A stretch of 39,704 bases of DNA from CAZIOH01 sp964540815. GTDB taxonomy: Bacteria > Myxococcota_A > Polyangia > Fen-1088. Position 1 is the first letter of the stretch. Each line of letters starts with the position of its first letter. The translations under genes and the position numbers were made by a program. The stretch spans positions 1 to 39,704 of the forward strand of contig CAZIOH010000061.1 in assembly GCA_964540815.1 (NCBI GenBank), given 5' to 3'. Of this stretch, positions 15,074-24,181 are shown piece after piece. The notes below the pieces were generated by a model. It was not told the origin of the DNA and made no database searches. It was given only the letters and a program-made list of their open reading frames with translations.

Positions 15074-15574
15074 ATGGCGCAGATCATCCTCGATCGTCTG
15101 GCCGCCGAGTTTCCCCGGGGCGAGATCGAACAGATAGGTTCCCAGCACGGCAACGAGTGGGCCCGGGTCCGGCGAGACGCCTGGCTGCAGGTCTGCACCT
15201 TCCTGCGGGACGACCCCACCTTGCAGATGCAGATGCCCATCGACCTGACGGCGGTGGATCGCCTGGGTCGGGAGCCGCGCTTCGACGTGGTCTTGCACCT
15301 GTACTCGGTGACCAAGAAGCACCGGGTGCGCCTGTACGCCGGGGTGCCCGAGGAAGACTGCATGCTCGACAGCGCGGTCGGGATCTGGCCGGGGCTCAAC
15401 TGGTTCGAGCGCGAGGCCTACGATCTCTACGGCGTGCGCTTCCGCGGTCACCCCGATCTGCGCCGCATCCTCATGTACCCCGAGTTCGTGGGGCACCCCC
15501 TGCGCAAGGACTACCCCAAGGAGAAGCGGCAGCCCTTGGTTCGCCGCAGCGGAATCCCCGGCTCGCCCGAGTGA
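15074..15574 (+). CDS. nuoC: NADH-quinone oxidoreductase subunit C
   Basis: A 166-residue 30-kDa-type subunit. The signature WFEREAYDLYGVRFRGHPDLRRIL-like stretch is present (about 116-140), followed by GHPLRKDYP. It forms part of the connecting fragment of complex I with NuoD, and here is a separate gene and not a nuoCD fusion. Its TGA overlaps a GTG (15571) that is a possible alternative nuoD start. Confidence 0.96.
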   Translation: MAQIILDRLAAEFPRGEIEQIGSQHGNEWARVRRDAWLQVCTFLRDDPTLQMQMPIDLTAVDRLGREPRFDVVLHLYSVTKKHRVRLYAGVPEEDCMLDSAVGIWPGLNWFEREAYDLYGVRFRGHPDLRRILMYPEFVGHPLRKDYPKEKRQPLVRRSGIPGSPE

Positions 15575-15588
15575 CGGACAAAAACCTC

Positions 15589-16860
15589 ATGGATGACTCG
15601 ACCGACTCGAATGCTCCCAAGGGGCTGGGGGCCAGCCTGGCCCGACGTGTGGTCCTCGGCGTGCAGGACGTCGAGGACATGGAGCTGCCGACCGATCCCG
15701 TGCCGCTCAACATGGGCCCCTCCCACCCGGCCATGCACGGCACCGTGCGCATGGTGCTCGACGTGGAGGGCGAGAAGATCAGCAACGTCGACATCCAGAT
15801 CGGCTACCTGCACCGCTGCTTCGAGAAGGAGTCGGAGTACGCCACCTACACCCAGATCTTCCCCTACACCGACCGGCTGAACTACGTCTCCCCGATGTTG
15901 AACAACGTCGGGTACGCGATCGCGGTCGAGAAGCTGCTGGAGATCGACCAGAAGATCCCGGAGCGCGCCCAGTACATCCGGGTGATCGTGGGCGAGATGT
16001 CCCGGGTGACGGATCACATGACCTGCCTCGGCGCGGGCGCCATGGAGCTCGGCGGGTTCACGGTGTTCCTCTACCTGCTGAAGGCGCGCGAGTGGCTGTA
16101 CGAGCTGCTGGAGGAGATCTCGGGCGCGCGCCTGACCCACAGCTTCGTGCGCATCGGTGGCGTGTCGGGGGATCTGCCCGACGGCTTCGCCGGCAAGCTG
16201 CGCGACGTCATCAACCGGTCGCGCGGGGTGATCGAGGAGTGCGGGAAGCTCCTGAACAAGAACCGCATCTTCCGCGACCGGATGGACGGCATCGGGATCA
16301 TCACCAAGGAAGACGCCATCACCTGGGGCATCACCGGCCCGGTGGGTCGCTCGACCGGCCTCGACTACGACGTCCGCAAGGATCACCCCTACCTGGTCTA
16401 CGATCGCTTCGACTTCGACGTGCCGGTGGGCTCGGTCGGCGACAACTTCGATCGGTACATGTGCCGCGTCGAGGAGATGCAGCAGTCCATGCGGATCATC
16501 GAGCAGGCGCTGGACCAGATCCCGAGCGGGCGGATCCTGGTCGACGACCCGCGGGTGCGCCTGCCGGCCAAGTCCGAGACCTACAACTCGATCGAGGCCA
16601 TGATCGCCCACTTCAAGGTGATCATGGACGGGATCCACGTCCCGCCGGGCGAGATCTACTCGTACACCGAGGCGGGCAACGGCGAGCTCGGGTTCTACAT
16701 CGTGTCCGATGGCACCGGGCGGCCCTGGAAGTGCCGGGTGCGTCCGCCGTGCTTCGCCAACGTCTCGGTCCTCATGAAAGTGCTGCCTGGCCTGTTCATC
16801 GCCGACATCGTCCCGACGTTCGGGATGATCAACATGATCGGCGGCGAGTGCGACCGCTAA
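15589..16860 (+). CDS. nuoD: NADH-quinone oxidoreductase subunit D
   Basis: A 423-residue 49-kDa subunit that lines the quinone pocket with NuoB. The core shows MGPSHPAMHGT with the quinone-contacting His, GYLHRCFEK, TDRLNYVSPM, GAGAMELGG, and the C-terminal DIVPTFG and GGECDR end. Length is normal with a 30-residue N-terminal extension. I chose ATG 15589 (14 bases after nuoC); GTG 15571 in the same frame overlaps the nuoC stop as GTGA and cannot be excluded. Confidence 0.97.
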   Translation: MDDSTDSNAPKGLGASLARRVVLGVQDVEDMELPTDPVPLNMGPSHPAMHGTVRMVLDVEGEKISNVDIQIGYLHRCFEKESEYATYTQIFPYTDRLNYVSPMLNNVGYAIAVEKLLEIDQKIPERAQYIRVIVGEMSRVTDHMTCLGAGAMELGGFTVFLYLLKAREWLYELLEEISGARLTHSFVRIGGVSGDLPDGFAGKLRDVINRSRGVIEECGKLLNKNRIFRDRMDGIGIITKEDAITWGITGPVGRSTGLDYDVRKDHPYLVYDRFDFDVPVGSVGDNFDRYMCRVEEMQQSMRIIEQALDQIPSGRILVDDPRVRLPAKSETYNSIEAMIAHFKVIMDGIHVPPGEIYSYTEAGNGELGFYIVSDGTGRPWKCRVRPPCFANVSVLMKVLPGLFIADIVPTFGMINMIGGECDR

Positions 16861-16877
16861 CCGGAGAGCCGACCTCG

Positions 16878-18572
16878 ATGCCTGACGCCACGCTGACGCC
16901 CACCCCGCTCACCCTGGTCACCGGTGCGCCGGTCCCCGAGCCGAAGCCCGCGCAGAGCCACCCGCCCGGCACCGAGCTCGTCACCGTCACCGTCGACGGG
17001 AAGGCCACCCAGGTCCCGAAGGGGACCATCCTCATCGAGGCCTGCAACGGGGTGGGGGCCGAGGTCCCATCCTTCTGCTACCACGCTGGCCTCAGCTCAC
17101 CCGCGGTGTGCCGGCAGTGCCTGGTGGACGTCAAGGGTCAGCCGAAGCCGGTGCCCTCCTGCTACACGCCGGTGACCGACAAGATGGAGGTGATCACCAA
17201 GTCGCCGCGGGTGCTGGACATCCGCCGGCAGATGCTGGAGTTCACCCTGCTCAACCACCCGATCGACTGCCCGATCTGCGACAAGGCGGGGGAGTGCACC
17301 CTGCAGAAGCACTACTTCGACTGGGACGGCAAGTACACCCGCAACGATGGCATCAAGGTCCACAAGGCCAAGCGGGTGGACATCGGCAAGCACATCGTGC
17401 TCGACCAGGAGCGCTGCATCCTGTGCACCCGCTGCATCCGCGTGTGCGAGGAGGTGGCCAAGGAGCCCGAGCTGACCATGGCCATGCGAGGCGATCACGA
17501 GGTGCTCACCACCGCGCCCGGCAAGCGGCTCGACAACCGATATTCGTTGAACACGGTGGATGTCTGTCCGGTGGGCGCCCTCACCTCGAAGGACTTCCGC
17601 TTCGCCATGCGGGCCTGGGAGCTCGACTCGACGCCGTCGGTGTGCCCGGGGTGTGCCACCGGGTGCAACATCGACGTGCAGGCCTCGCGCGGGGACATCC
17701 ACCGGCTCGTGCCCCGCGAGAACCCGTCGGTGAACAAGTTCTGGATGTGCGACGAGGGGCGCTTCACCTACAAGCGCATCGGCGCGGGACGGCTGGCCGC
17801 CCCGACCTCCGCCGGGATCTCGGTGGACTGGGATCGGGCGCTGGCCGATGCGGCGCGCCTCCTGCGCACCGCGCTCGACCAGGATCCCGCCCGCGTGGGG
17901 GTGGTGTTCTCCGCGCAGTCGACCAACGAGGATCTCTACGCGCTCTCACGCCTGGCCTTCGAGGCGCTGGGGGTCGGTCGGGCCTACCTGGCCGGGCTCG
18001 ATCAGGGCTTCCACGACGACATCTTGATCAGCGCCGACAAGAACCCCAACACCGCCGGGGCCATCGCCATCGGCGGCGGCCGCCTCAAGAGCCTGATGGA
18101 GCTGTCGGGCGATCTCAAGGCCGGGCGGCTGTCGGCCCTGGTGGTGGTGGGCGAGGAGGGCGTGCTCGGGGACACCCCGGCGGCCACCTTGCCGCTCGGC
18201 AACCTGCAGGCGCTGGTGGTCCTGGCCTGGCGGCGGGAGGTCCTGGTCGAGGCCGCGCACGTGGCGTTGCCCATGGCCGACTGGGCCGAGGTGGACGGCA
18301 CGTTCACCAACCGCCAGGGCAAGGTGCAGCGGGTCCGCGCCGCGGTGCCGCCGGCGGGAGACGCGCTCCCCGGCTGGGAGATCATCGCGCTCTTGGCCGA
18401 TCGCCTGGGGAAGCCGATCGAGTTCGCCCCCCTGGCGGCCGAGCGCGGGCGTGGGCCCTCGGCGCGGGCGGTGTTCCTCGAGGCCAAGCAGAAGATGCCG
18501 TTCATGAAGGACGCCGACTGGGGGCGACTGTCGCTGCCGGTCCAGCTCCGATTCGCTCACTCGCGAGGATGA
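16878..18572 (+). CDS. nuoG: NADH-quinone oxidoreductase subunit G, short form with N7 cluster
   Basis: A 564-residue protein. After a Pro-rich 33-residue leader it has the 2Fe-2S site N1b (Cys67, 78, 81, 95), the His-Cys3 cluster N5 (His127, Cys131, 134, 140), cluster N4 (Cys180, 183, 186, 230), and a fourth site matching N7 (Cys256, 259, 263, 291). The molybdopterin-like domain after that is much shorter than in E. coli NuoG (about 900 residues). It directly follows nuoD; nuoE and nuoF, the usual genes between D and G, are absent. A GGAGAG site lies 9 bases before the ATG. The stop overlaps the nuoH start by ATGA. Confidence 0.93.
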   Translation: MPDATLTPTPLTLVTGAPVPEPKPAQSHPPGTELVTVTVDGKATQVPKGTILIEACNGVGAEVPSFCYHAGLSSPAVCRQCLVDVKGQPKPVPSCYTPVTDKMEVITKSPRVLDIRRQMLEFTLLNHPIDCPICDKAGECTLQKHYFDWDGKYTRNDGIKVHKAKRVDIGKHIVLDQERCILCTRCIRVCEEVAKEPELTMAMRGDHEVLTTAPGKRLDNRYSLNTVDVCPVGALTSKDFRFAMRAWELDSTPSVCPGCATGCNIDVQASRGDIHRLVPRENPSVNKFWMCDEGRFTYKRIGAGRLAAPTSAGISVDWDRALADAARLLRTALDQDPARVGVVFSAQSTNEDLYALSRLAFEALGVGRAYLAGLDQGFHDDILISADKNPNTAGAIAIGGGRLKSLMELSGDLKAGRLSALVVVGEEGVLGDTPAATLPLGNLQALVVLAWRREVLVEAAHVALPMADWAEVDGTFTNRQGKVQRVRAAVPPAGDALPGWEIIALLADRLGKPIEFAPLAAERGRGPSARAVFLEAKQKMPFMKDADWGRLSLPVQLRFAHSRG

Positions 18573-19687
18573 CCTTGGACACGAGCTACGGAAGCCTTCT
18601 CTTCACGATCATCGCCGCGGTGGTGAAGATCCTGGCCTTGCTGCTGGGGTTCGGGATGGGGCTGGCCTCCATCCTGACCTGGATGGAGCGGCGGCAGTCG
18701 GCGATGATGCAGGACCGGCTCGGTCCCAACCGGGCCAACATCGGCCCCTTCAAGATGTGGGGCATCACCCACTTCATGGCGGACGCGCTCAAGTTCCTGT
18801 TCAAGGAGGACTTCGTGCCGCCGCTGGCGCACAAGTTCTTCTTCATGTGGGCGCCGGTGATGTCGATGGCGCCGGCCCTGATCGTGGCCGCCATCATCCC
18901 CTTCGGGGCGCCGCTGTGCTGGGGCCACGCCCTCGATCCCCACGCCACCACCTGCGAGACCCCGGTGCTGTTCCAGATCGCGCGGCTCGACGTGGGCATC
19001 CTCTTCTACTTCGCGCTGTCGTCCCTGTCGGTCTACGGCGCGACGCTGGCGGGCTGGGCCTCGCACAACAAGTGGTCGATGATGGGGGGGATGCGGGCGA
19101 GCTCCCAGATGATGTCCTACGAGGTCACCATGGGGATGGCCGTGCTGGGGTCGTTCCTGGTGTACGGCACCCTCGAGCCCGGTGCCATGGTGTGGAAGCA
19201 ACAGGCGAGCCTGTGGCACTGGGGCATCTTCACGCAGCCCCTCGGATTCCTGCTGTTCCTCACCGCCTCGATCGCCGAGACCAAGCGGACCCCGTTCGAC
19301 ATCCCCGAGGGGGAGCCGGAGATCATCGGCTACTTCGTGGAGTATTCGGGGCTCCGGTTCGGGATGTTCTTCCTCGGGGAGTTCCTGGAGATCGTGTTCT
19401 CGAGCGCCCTCATCGTGACCATCTTCCTCGGGGGTTGGAGCCTGCCGGGGTTGCAGGACTTCTGGATCGCCCACGGCTGGAGCAACCTCGGCTTCGTGGT
19501 GGCCACGGTGCTGATCTGGTCGGCGAAAGTTTTTCTGTTCTCGGCCTTCCAGCTGCTCATCCGCTGGTCCTTGCCGCGTTTCCGGTCAGATCAACTGATG
19601 CAGCTCGGCTGGCAACGGCTGCTGCCGATCTCGGTCGCCAACGTGCTCGCGACCGCGGTCGTGGTCCTGTTCACGAACAGCAAGTAG
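18569..19687 (+). CDS. nuoH: NADH-quinone oxidoreductase subunit H
   Basis: A 372-residue membrane subunit (ND1 family) with about eight transmembrane helices, linking the quinone pocket to the proton-pumping arm. Typical segments are ERR-SAMMQDR-GPNR near residues 36-50, a cytosolic loop with K-L-KED, and SIAETKRTPFDIPEGEPE, the acidic loop facing the quinone channel. The first helix starts almost at the N-terminus. The ATG overlaps the nuoG stop (18569-18572). Confidence 0.96.
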   Translation: MTLDTSYGSLLFTIIAAVVKILALLLGFGMGLASILTWMERRQSAMMQDRLGPNRANIGPFKMWGITHFMADALKFLFKEDFVPPLAHKFFFMWAPVMSMAPALIVAAIIPFGAPLCWGHALDPHATTCETPVLFQIARLDVGILFYFALSSLSVYGATLAGWASHNKWSMMGGMRASSQMMSYEVTMGMAVLGSFLVYGTLEPGAMVWKQQASLWHWGIFTQPLGFLLFLTASIAETKRTPFDIPEGEPEIIGYFVEYSGLRFGMFFLGEFLEIVFSSALIVTIFLGGWSLPGLQDFWIAHGWSNLGFVVATVLIWSAKVFLFSAFQLLIRWSLPRFRSDQLMQLGWQRLLPISVANVLATAVVVLFTNSK

Positions 19688-19708
19688 CAAGAGAGATCGA
19701 GGAAACGC

Positions 19709-20356
19709 ATGGCCGTCGGAGTCAAAGTCGTCAACCGTCCCGGGAGCTTCGCGCAACAGCTGTACGTACCTGCCATCGCCGAGGGCATGGGGGTGACGTT
19801 CCGCCACTTCGTCAAGAACTTCTTCGGCAACCTGGTGGGGATGCGCGGCAAGACCGACATCCAGACCCTGCAGTACCCGGAGGAGAAGAAGCCCTATCCC
19901 GAGCGACACCGCGGGCTCCACCGGCTGATGGTGCGGGACGACGGCCAGACCCGCTGCGTGGCGTGCATGATGTGTCCGACGGTGTGTCCGGCCCACTGCA
20001 TCACCATCGTTCCAGAGGAGGCTCCGGACGGGACCATCGAGAAGCGCCCGCGCATCTTCGAGATCGACGAGCTCCGCTGCGTGGTGTGCGGGCTGTGCGC
20101 GGAGGCCTGTCCGTGCGATGCGATCCGCATGGACACCAAGGAGCACGCCAAGCCGGTGTACCGGCGGGTCGACGCCATCCTCGACCGCGAGGAGCTGCTG
20201 GCGCGCTCGGCGCCGTCGATTGCGGTCCAGGGGGGGCAGGGCGCCTTCTGGCGCGAGAAGACCCCGGGGAATCACCCGACCACCCAGACCCCGGTCGATG
20301 GAGAGGTCGTGCCGCGCGGGCTGCCGCCGGGACCGACGATTCCCAAACGGGATTGA
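19709..20356 (+). CDS. nuoI: NADH-quinone oxidoreductase subunit I
   Basis: A 215-residue 8Fe ferredoxin-type subunit. Clusters N6a and N6b are bound by Cys83-86-89 with Cys134, and Cys124-127-130 with Cys93. HRGLH-L and the CPAHCI and CPCDAI segments are typical. A 55-residue Pro/Thr-rich C-terminal tail has no counterpart in short NuoI proteins. A GAGG site precedes the ATG. It is the last gene: nuoJ-N do not follow, so the proton-pumping subunits must be elsewhere. The stop codon lies in the first unit of a small tandem repeat. Confidence 0.95.
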   Translation: MAVGVKVVNRPGSFAQQLYVPAIAEGMGVTFRHFVKNFFGNLVGMRGKTDIQTLQYPEEKKPYPERHRGLHRLMVRDDGQTRCVACMMCPTVCPAHCITIVPEEAPDGTIEKRPRIFEIDELRCVVCGLCAEACPCDAIRMDTKEHAKPVYRRVDAILDREELLARSAPSIAVQGGQGAFWREKTPGNHPTTQTPVDGEVVPRGLPPGPTIPKRD

Positions 20357-20400
20357 CGGCGGCGGATTGACGGCGGCGGATTGACGGCGGATTGACGGTT
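20352..20400. repeat. ATTGACGGCGGCGG tandem repeat at the nuoI stop
   Basis: Units start at 20352, 20366, 20380 and 20391, the last two shortened to 11 and 10 bases. Each contains TGA; the first supplies the nuoI stop. This is probably a replication-slippage expansion. Confidence 0.8.
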
Positions 20401-20679
20401 TGACCTTGACCGGAGGGGAGCGAGAATTCATCCTGAGTCGAGGACCTTCTGCTCAGTTCGATACGGAGAGATATCTTTTCCCTACAAGCACGAACCTGGG
20501 AGCTGCCTCTGGCCGATGGATGTGCACGCCCGCGCGTCGGGAAGCCCGATGCGGTCAATTCAGTGGCTCCCCCCTTACGAAAGTAGGGGCCAAGAAGTCT
20601 CTTCGACCGGCTGTTGCGGAAGGTCGCTTTTTCTTTTCGATCGCGAAGGCGCGGCTTCAGTGCGGGTTCAGTCCAGGAG
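20401..20679. other. Intergenic region between convergent nuoI and dnaE2
   Basis: Together with the preceding repeat this makes about 320 bases without a gene, somewhat lower in GC than its surroundings. A hairpin with a GAAA tetraloop, CCCC-T-TAC-GAAA-GTA-GGGG, lies at 20571-20589, and a terminator-like hairpin with a T-run at 20604-20637. Short frames here show no family resemblance. Confidence 0.6.
20604..20637 (+). terminator. Intrinsic terminator candidate after the nuo cluster
   Basis: The stem CGACC (20604-20608) with GGTCG (20622-20626) is followed directly by CTTTTTCTTTT. This is the only hairpin in the window with a proper U-rich tail. The stem is short (5 bp). Confidence 0.5.
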
Positions 20680-23600
20680 TCAGTGGAAGTCGTGCGAGAT
20701 GTCCAGGCTGTCGATTCTCTCGAGGCTCTCGATGCCGTCGGGGCGCGCGGGGGTCGAGCCGGGGATGGGGGCGAAGCGGTCCGCCTTGATGGACACGACC
20801 CCGTCCTGATTCTGGACCGTCCCCTCGATGATCATGGCGCCGAGGTTCAGGACCGAGGCGCGGTGGGTGGCGAAGCACTGGGGGGTCAGGATGGCGTTGG
20901 CGAAGCCGGTCTCGTCCTCCACTGTGATGAAGACGAAGCCCTTGGCCGTCCCCGGGCGTTGTCGGACGACCACCATCCCGGCCACGCGCCCACGCCGTCC
21001 GTTCGGGATGCGCCCGAGCGCCGCCGCGGTCACGACGCCGAGGGTGTGGAGGCGGCGGCGCACGAGGGTCATGGGGTGCGCCCCGGTGGTGACGCCGGTC
21101 CCACGGAAGTCGGCCACCAGCTCGTCGTTGGGGGACATCTCGGGCAGGGTGGTCGAGGAGGCCGCGGTGGACAGGGACGCGGAGGTGGACGTGGACGCGG
21201 ACGTGGACGCGGCGAAGAGGCGGCCGGAGCGGCCGAGGGCCTCGACCTGCCAGAGGGCCTGGCGGCGGGTGCCACCAAAGGCGGCCAGGGCGCCGACGGA
21301 GGCCAGGCTGCGGAGCTCGGCGCTGTTCGGCAGGACCCGCGCCTCGAGATCGGCGACGGAGGAGAACGCCCGCTCCTCCCGGCAGCGCACGATGCGCCGA
21401 CCGACGGCCTCGCGCAGCCCGGCCACGTACTTGAGCCCCAGCCGAACGGCGCTCCTGGCGGCGTTCGGGGCGCCGCCCCCCCCCCGCTCGAGGGTGCAGG
21501 ACCAGGCGGAGCGCGTGACGTCGATCGGCAGGGTGGGGACCCCGTGCCGGCGGGCGTCGTTGATCAGCGTCGACGGGTGATAAAACCCCATCGGGTAGTT
21601 GTCGAGCAGCGCGCACAGGAAGGCCGACGGGTGGTGGGCCTTGAGGTAGGCCGAGGCGTAGGCAATCAGCGCGAAGGAGGCGGCGTGGGACTCGGGGAAC
21701 CCGTAGAGCGCGAACGACTGGATGCCCGTGACGATCTCCTCCTGGGCGGCCGGGGAGATCCCGTTGCGGGTCATCCCGGCGCGCAGGGCCGCCTCGATCC
21801 CCTTCATGCGCTCGTGCGACCGCTTGAAGCCCATCGCGCGGCGCAGCTCGTCGGCCTGCCCTCCGGTGAAGCCGGCCGCCACCATTGCGATCCGGATCAG
21901 CTGCTCCTGAAACAGGGGGATCCCGAGCGTGCGCTTCAGGATCGGCTCCAGCGACGGGTGGGGGTAACGGACCGCCTCGCGCCCCGCCCGCCGCGACAGA
22001 TAGGGGTTCACCATCTTCCCGACGATGGGCCCGGGCCGGATGATGGCCACCTCGACCACCAGGTCGTAGAAGCGGCGCGGCTGCATGCGCGGCAGGGTGG
22101 CCATCTGCGCGCGTGACTCGACCTGGAACACCCCGACGGTGTCCGCGGCCCGCAGCATGCGGTAGACGGTGGGATCGTCGGGCGGCAGGTGGGCGTAATC
22201 GATGGCGACGTTCTCGTCGGCCGCGATGATGGGGACCGCGTCCTCCAGCACCGCCAGCATGCCGAGGCCGAGCAGATCGACCTTGACGATTCCGAGGTCG
22301 GCGCAGTCGTCCTTGTCCCACTGCACGACCACCCTCCCGGGCATGCTGGCCGGCTCCAGCGGGACCACGTCGTCGAGTCGCCCGGCGGCGATCACCATGC
22401 CCCCCGAGTGCTGGCCGAGGTGGCGCGGCAAGTTGAGGAGCTCGGTGGCGAGGGCGCCGAGCAGCTCGGTGCGCGGCTCGGTGGTGGGAAAGCCCGCCAT
22501 GTTCAGGTAGTCGCCGAGGGTGCCCTCGGGCTGGGTTTGCACCCAGCCCGGCAGGTTCTTCGAGATGCGCCCGAGCTGCTCCTCGGAGAAACCGAGCGCG
22601 CGGCCCGCGGTGCGCATGGCCAGCCGTGGCCGGTAGCTGATCACGTTGGCGGTCATCGCCGCCCCCTGCGCGCCGTACTTGGCGTACACGTACTGGATGA
22701 CCGATTCGCGTCGCTCGCCGGAGGGCAGGTCGAGATCGATGTCCGGCATGCGATCGGTCACGTTGGAGGCGCCGCGCACCCGCTCCTCGGACAAGAAGCG
22801 CTCGAAGAGCAGCTCCATGCCCACCGGATCCACCGCGGTGATGCCGAGGGCGTAGCAGACCGCCGAGTTGGCGGCCGAGCCCCGCCCCTGGATCAGGATG
22901 CCGCGGCTGCGCGCGAACTGGACGATGTCCCAGACCACCAGGAAATACCCGGCCAGCTCGAGCGCGCCGATGATGCGCAGCTCGTGAGCGAGCTGGCGAC
23001 GGGCCCGGGCCCCGAGGCTCTGCGACCCCGCGTCGCCGCTGGCGCTGGCGCTGGAATCGGCGTCCATGCGGTAGCGATTCGCGGCCCCCTGCCAGACCAG
23101 CTTCTCGAGCAGGCCCTGCTCGGTCTCGCCGGGGTCGACCGGGTAGGTGGGGAAGGCATAGCCGAGATCCGCGAGCGTGAAGGCGCAGCGCTCGGCGATG
23201 GCGCGCGTGGCGCGGACGGTCGCCGGCCGATCGCGAAAGAGCGCCGCCATCTCGGTCGGGGGCTTGAGGTGGTGCTCGACGCTCGGCGAGAGCGTGCGGC
23301 CGATCTCGTCGACCGTCGCGCCGTGGCGCGCGCACACCAGCACGTCGTGGACGCGGCGGCGCTCGGGGGTGGTGTAGCGGACGTCGTTGGTGGCCACCAC
23401 GGCGATCCCGTGGGCCTCCGCCTGGGCGAAGGTGGCCTCCACGCGGTGGGCCTCGGCCGCGTCGAGGTGGCGTTGCACCTCGAGATAGAGGCGATCACGC
23501 CCGAAGATCTGGAGGAGGACCGGGAGGTCGGGGCGTGGGCGGGCCCCCGCCAGGGCCACCAGCCCGCCGCCGGCCCCGTCCGCGCCTCCTCCGTGGTGGG

Positions 23601-24015
23601 CCGTCAGATGCTGGGCCAGGAGCGCGTGGGTGACGGCCGCCTGGCCCTTGGGGCGGCCGCGATGCATGTCCGTGAGCAGGCGACAAAGGTTCCGGTACCC
23701 CCGGCGATCCTCGGCCAGCAACAAGAGCGGGGGCGGCGGGGTCGACGAATCCGCCTGCCGGGCCGTGCCTCCGGAGGCACGGCCCTCGTCGGGGGCGAAG
23801 GTGATCTCCGCGCCCACGATGGCCCGGATGCCGGCGCTCCGGGCGGCGGCGAAGAAGCGCGGGGCACCATAGAGGCCGTTCACGTCGGCGAGCGCCAGCG
23901 TGTCGTGCCCGCCCGCCGCCGCGGTGGCCACCAGATCCTCGGGCAACGAGGCCCCATCGAGGAAGGAGAACGCCGACCGACAGCGAAGCTCCACGTAGTC
24001 CGAGGCGCGGCCCAT
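20680..24015 (-). CDS. dnaE2: Error-prone DNA polymerase III alpha subunit (DnaE2/ImuC type)
   Basis: An 1111-residue C-family polymerase. The N-terminal PHP domain starts YVELRCRSAFSFLDGAS and lacks the metal-binding His-x-His of active PHP domains, as is usual for DnaE2. The catalytic Asp residues are present in PDIDLDLPSGE (about 424-430) and KVDLLGLGML (about 577). Helix-hairpin-helix and OB segments follow, and the chain ends with the ISHDFH-type tail of the family. It performs mutagenic translesion synthesis in the SOS response, normally with ImuA and ImuB, which are absent here. Two Ser/Ala/Thr-rich inserts (about 315-326 and 933-955) come from microsatellite-like DNA. A candidate LexA box lies 15 bases before the ATG. 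Confidence 0.94.
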   Translation of the reverse strand: MGRASDYVELRCRSAFSFLDGASLPEDLVATAAAGGHDTLALADVNGLYGAPRFFAAARSAGIRAIVGAEITFAPDEGRASGGTARQADSSTPPPPLLLLAEDRRGYRNLCRLLTDMHRGRPKGQAAVTHALLAQHLTAHHGGGADGAGGGLVALAGARPRPDLPVLLQIFGRDRLYLEVQRHLDAAEAHRVEATFAQAEAHGIAVVATNDVRYTTPERRRVHDVLVCARHGATVDEIGRTLSPSVEHHLKPPTEMAALFRDRPATVRATRAIAERCAFTLADLGYAFPTYPVDPGETEQGLLEKLVWQGAANRYRMDADSSASASGDAGSQSLGARARRQLAHELRIIGALELAGYFLVVWDIVQFARSRGILIQGRGSAANSAVCYALGITAVDPVGMELLFERFLSEERVRGASNVTDRMPDIDLDLPSGERRESVIQYVYAKYGAQGAAMTANVISYRPRLAMRTAGRALGFSEEQLGRISKNLPGWVQTQPEGTLGDYLNMAGFPTTEPRTELLGALATELLNLPRHLGQHSGGMVIAAGRLDDVVPLEPASMPGRVVVQWDKDDCADLGIVKVDLLGLGMLAVLEDAVPIIAADENVAIDYAHLPPDDPTVYRMLRAADTVGVFQVESRAQMATLPRMQPRRFYDLVVEVAIIRPGPIVGKMVNPYLSRRAGREAVRYPHPSLEPILKRTLGIPLFQEQLIRIAMVAAGFTGGQADELRRAMGFKRSHERMKGIEAALRAGMTRNGISPAAQEEIVTGIQSFALYGFPESHAASFALIAYASAYLKAHHPSAFLCALLDNYPMGFYHPSTLINDARRHGVPTLPIDVTRSAWSCTLERGGGGAPNAARSAVRLGLKYVAGLREAVGRRIVRCREERAFSSVADLEARVLPNSAELRSLASVGALAAFGGTRRQALWQVEALGRSGRLFAASTSASTSTSASLSTAASSTTLPEMSPNDELVADFRGTGVTTGAHPMTLVRRRLHTLGVVTAAALGRIPNGRRGRVAGMVVVRQRPGTAKGFVFITVEDETGFANAILTPQCFATHRASVLNLGAMIIEGTVQNQDGVVSIKADRFAPIPGSTPARPDGIESLERIDSLDISHDFH
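21166..21212. repeat. GTGGACGCG-type microsatellite inside dnaE2
   Basis: Imperfect hexamer repeats of the GTGGAC/GCGGAC type encode a Ser/Thr/Ala-rich insert on the minus strand. Lengths are multiples of three, so copy changes would keep the frame. Confidence 0.6.
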
Positions 24016-24023
24016 GGCGCCCG

Positions 24024-24052
24024 AGCATGACTGAACACCTGGTCAGTATCAA
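24024..24052 (-). promoter_or_regulatory. Promoter of dnaE2 spanning the SOS box
   Basis: On the minus strand, TTGATA (24052-24047), a 17-base spacer and CATGCT (24029-24024). The spacer is almost entirely the LexA-like palindrome, so a bound repressor would block the polymerase. The predicted start is about 24017, only about 2 bases before the ATG. The -10 match is modest. Confidence 0.5.
24031..24046. promoter_or_regulatory. Candidate LexA (SOS) box
   Basis: CTGAACACCTGGTCAG: the half-sites CTGAAC and GGTCAG form a palindrome with one mismatch. On the minus strand it ends in GTTCAG. This matches the Myxococcus LexA motif (CT-N8-GTTCAG) known from the literature and sits 15 bases before dnaE2, a classic SOS gene. 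It differs from the E. coli CTGT-N8-ACAG site. Confidence 0.65.
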
Positions 24053-24181
24053 GCTGCCTCGACGCGTTCTCGCCTCCCGTCGGGTCGTGGGGCTCTCGCC
24101 AGAGGCATGCTCGGGGCCTGCACCCCTTGTCTGCGCCCTGCGCCGCACCCATCTTGCGACTCGAACAGCAAGGAGGACATC

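Noticed and set aside
16878..18572. Formate dehydrogenase or hydrogenase subunit instead of nuoG
   Set aside because: The full set of N1b, N5, N4 and N7 ligands and the position among nuoD and nuoH fit NuoG; the molybdopterin domain is truncated.
22189..24030. 613-codon plus-strand frame opposite dnaE2
   Set aside because: Polymerase motifs on the other strand are unmistakable; no domain is visible here.
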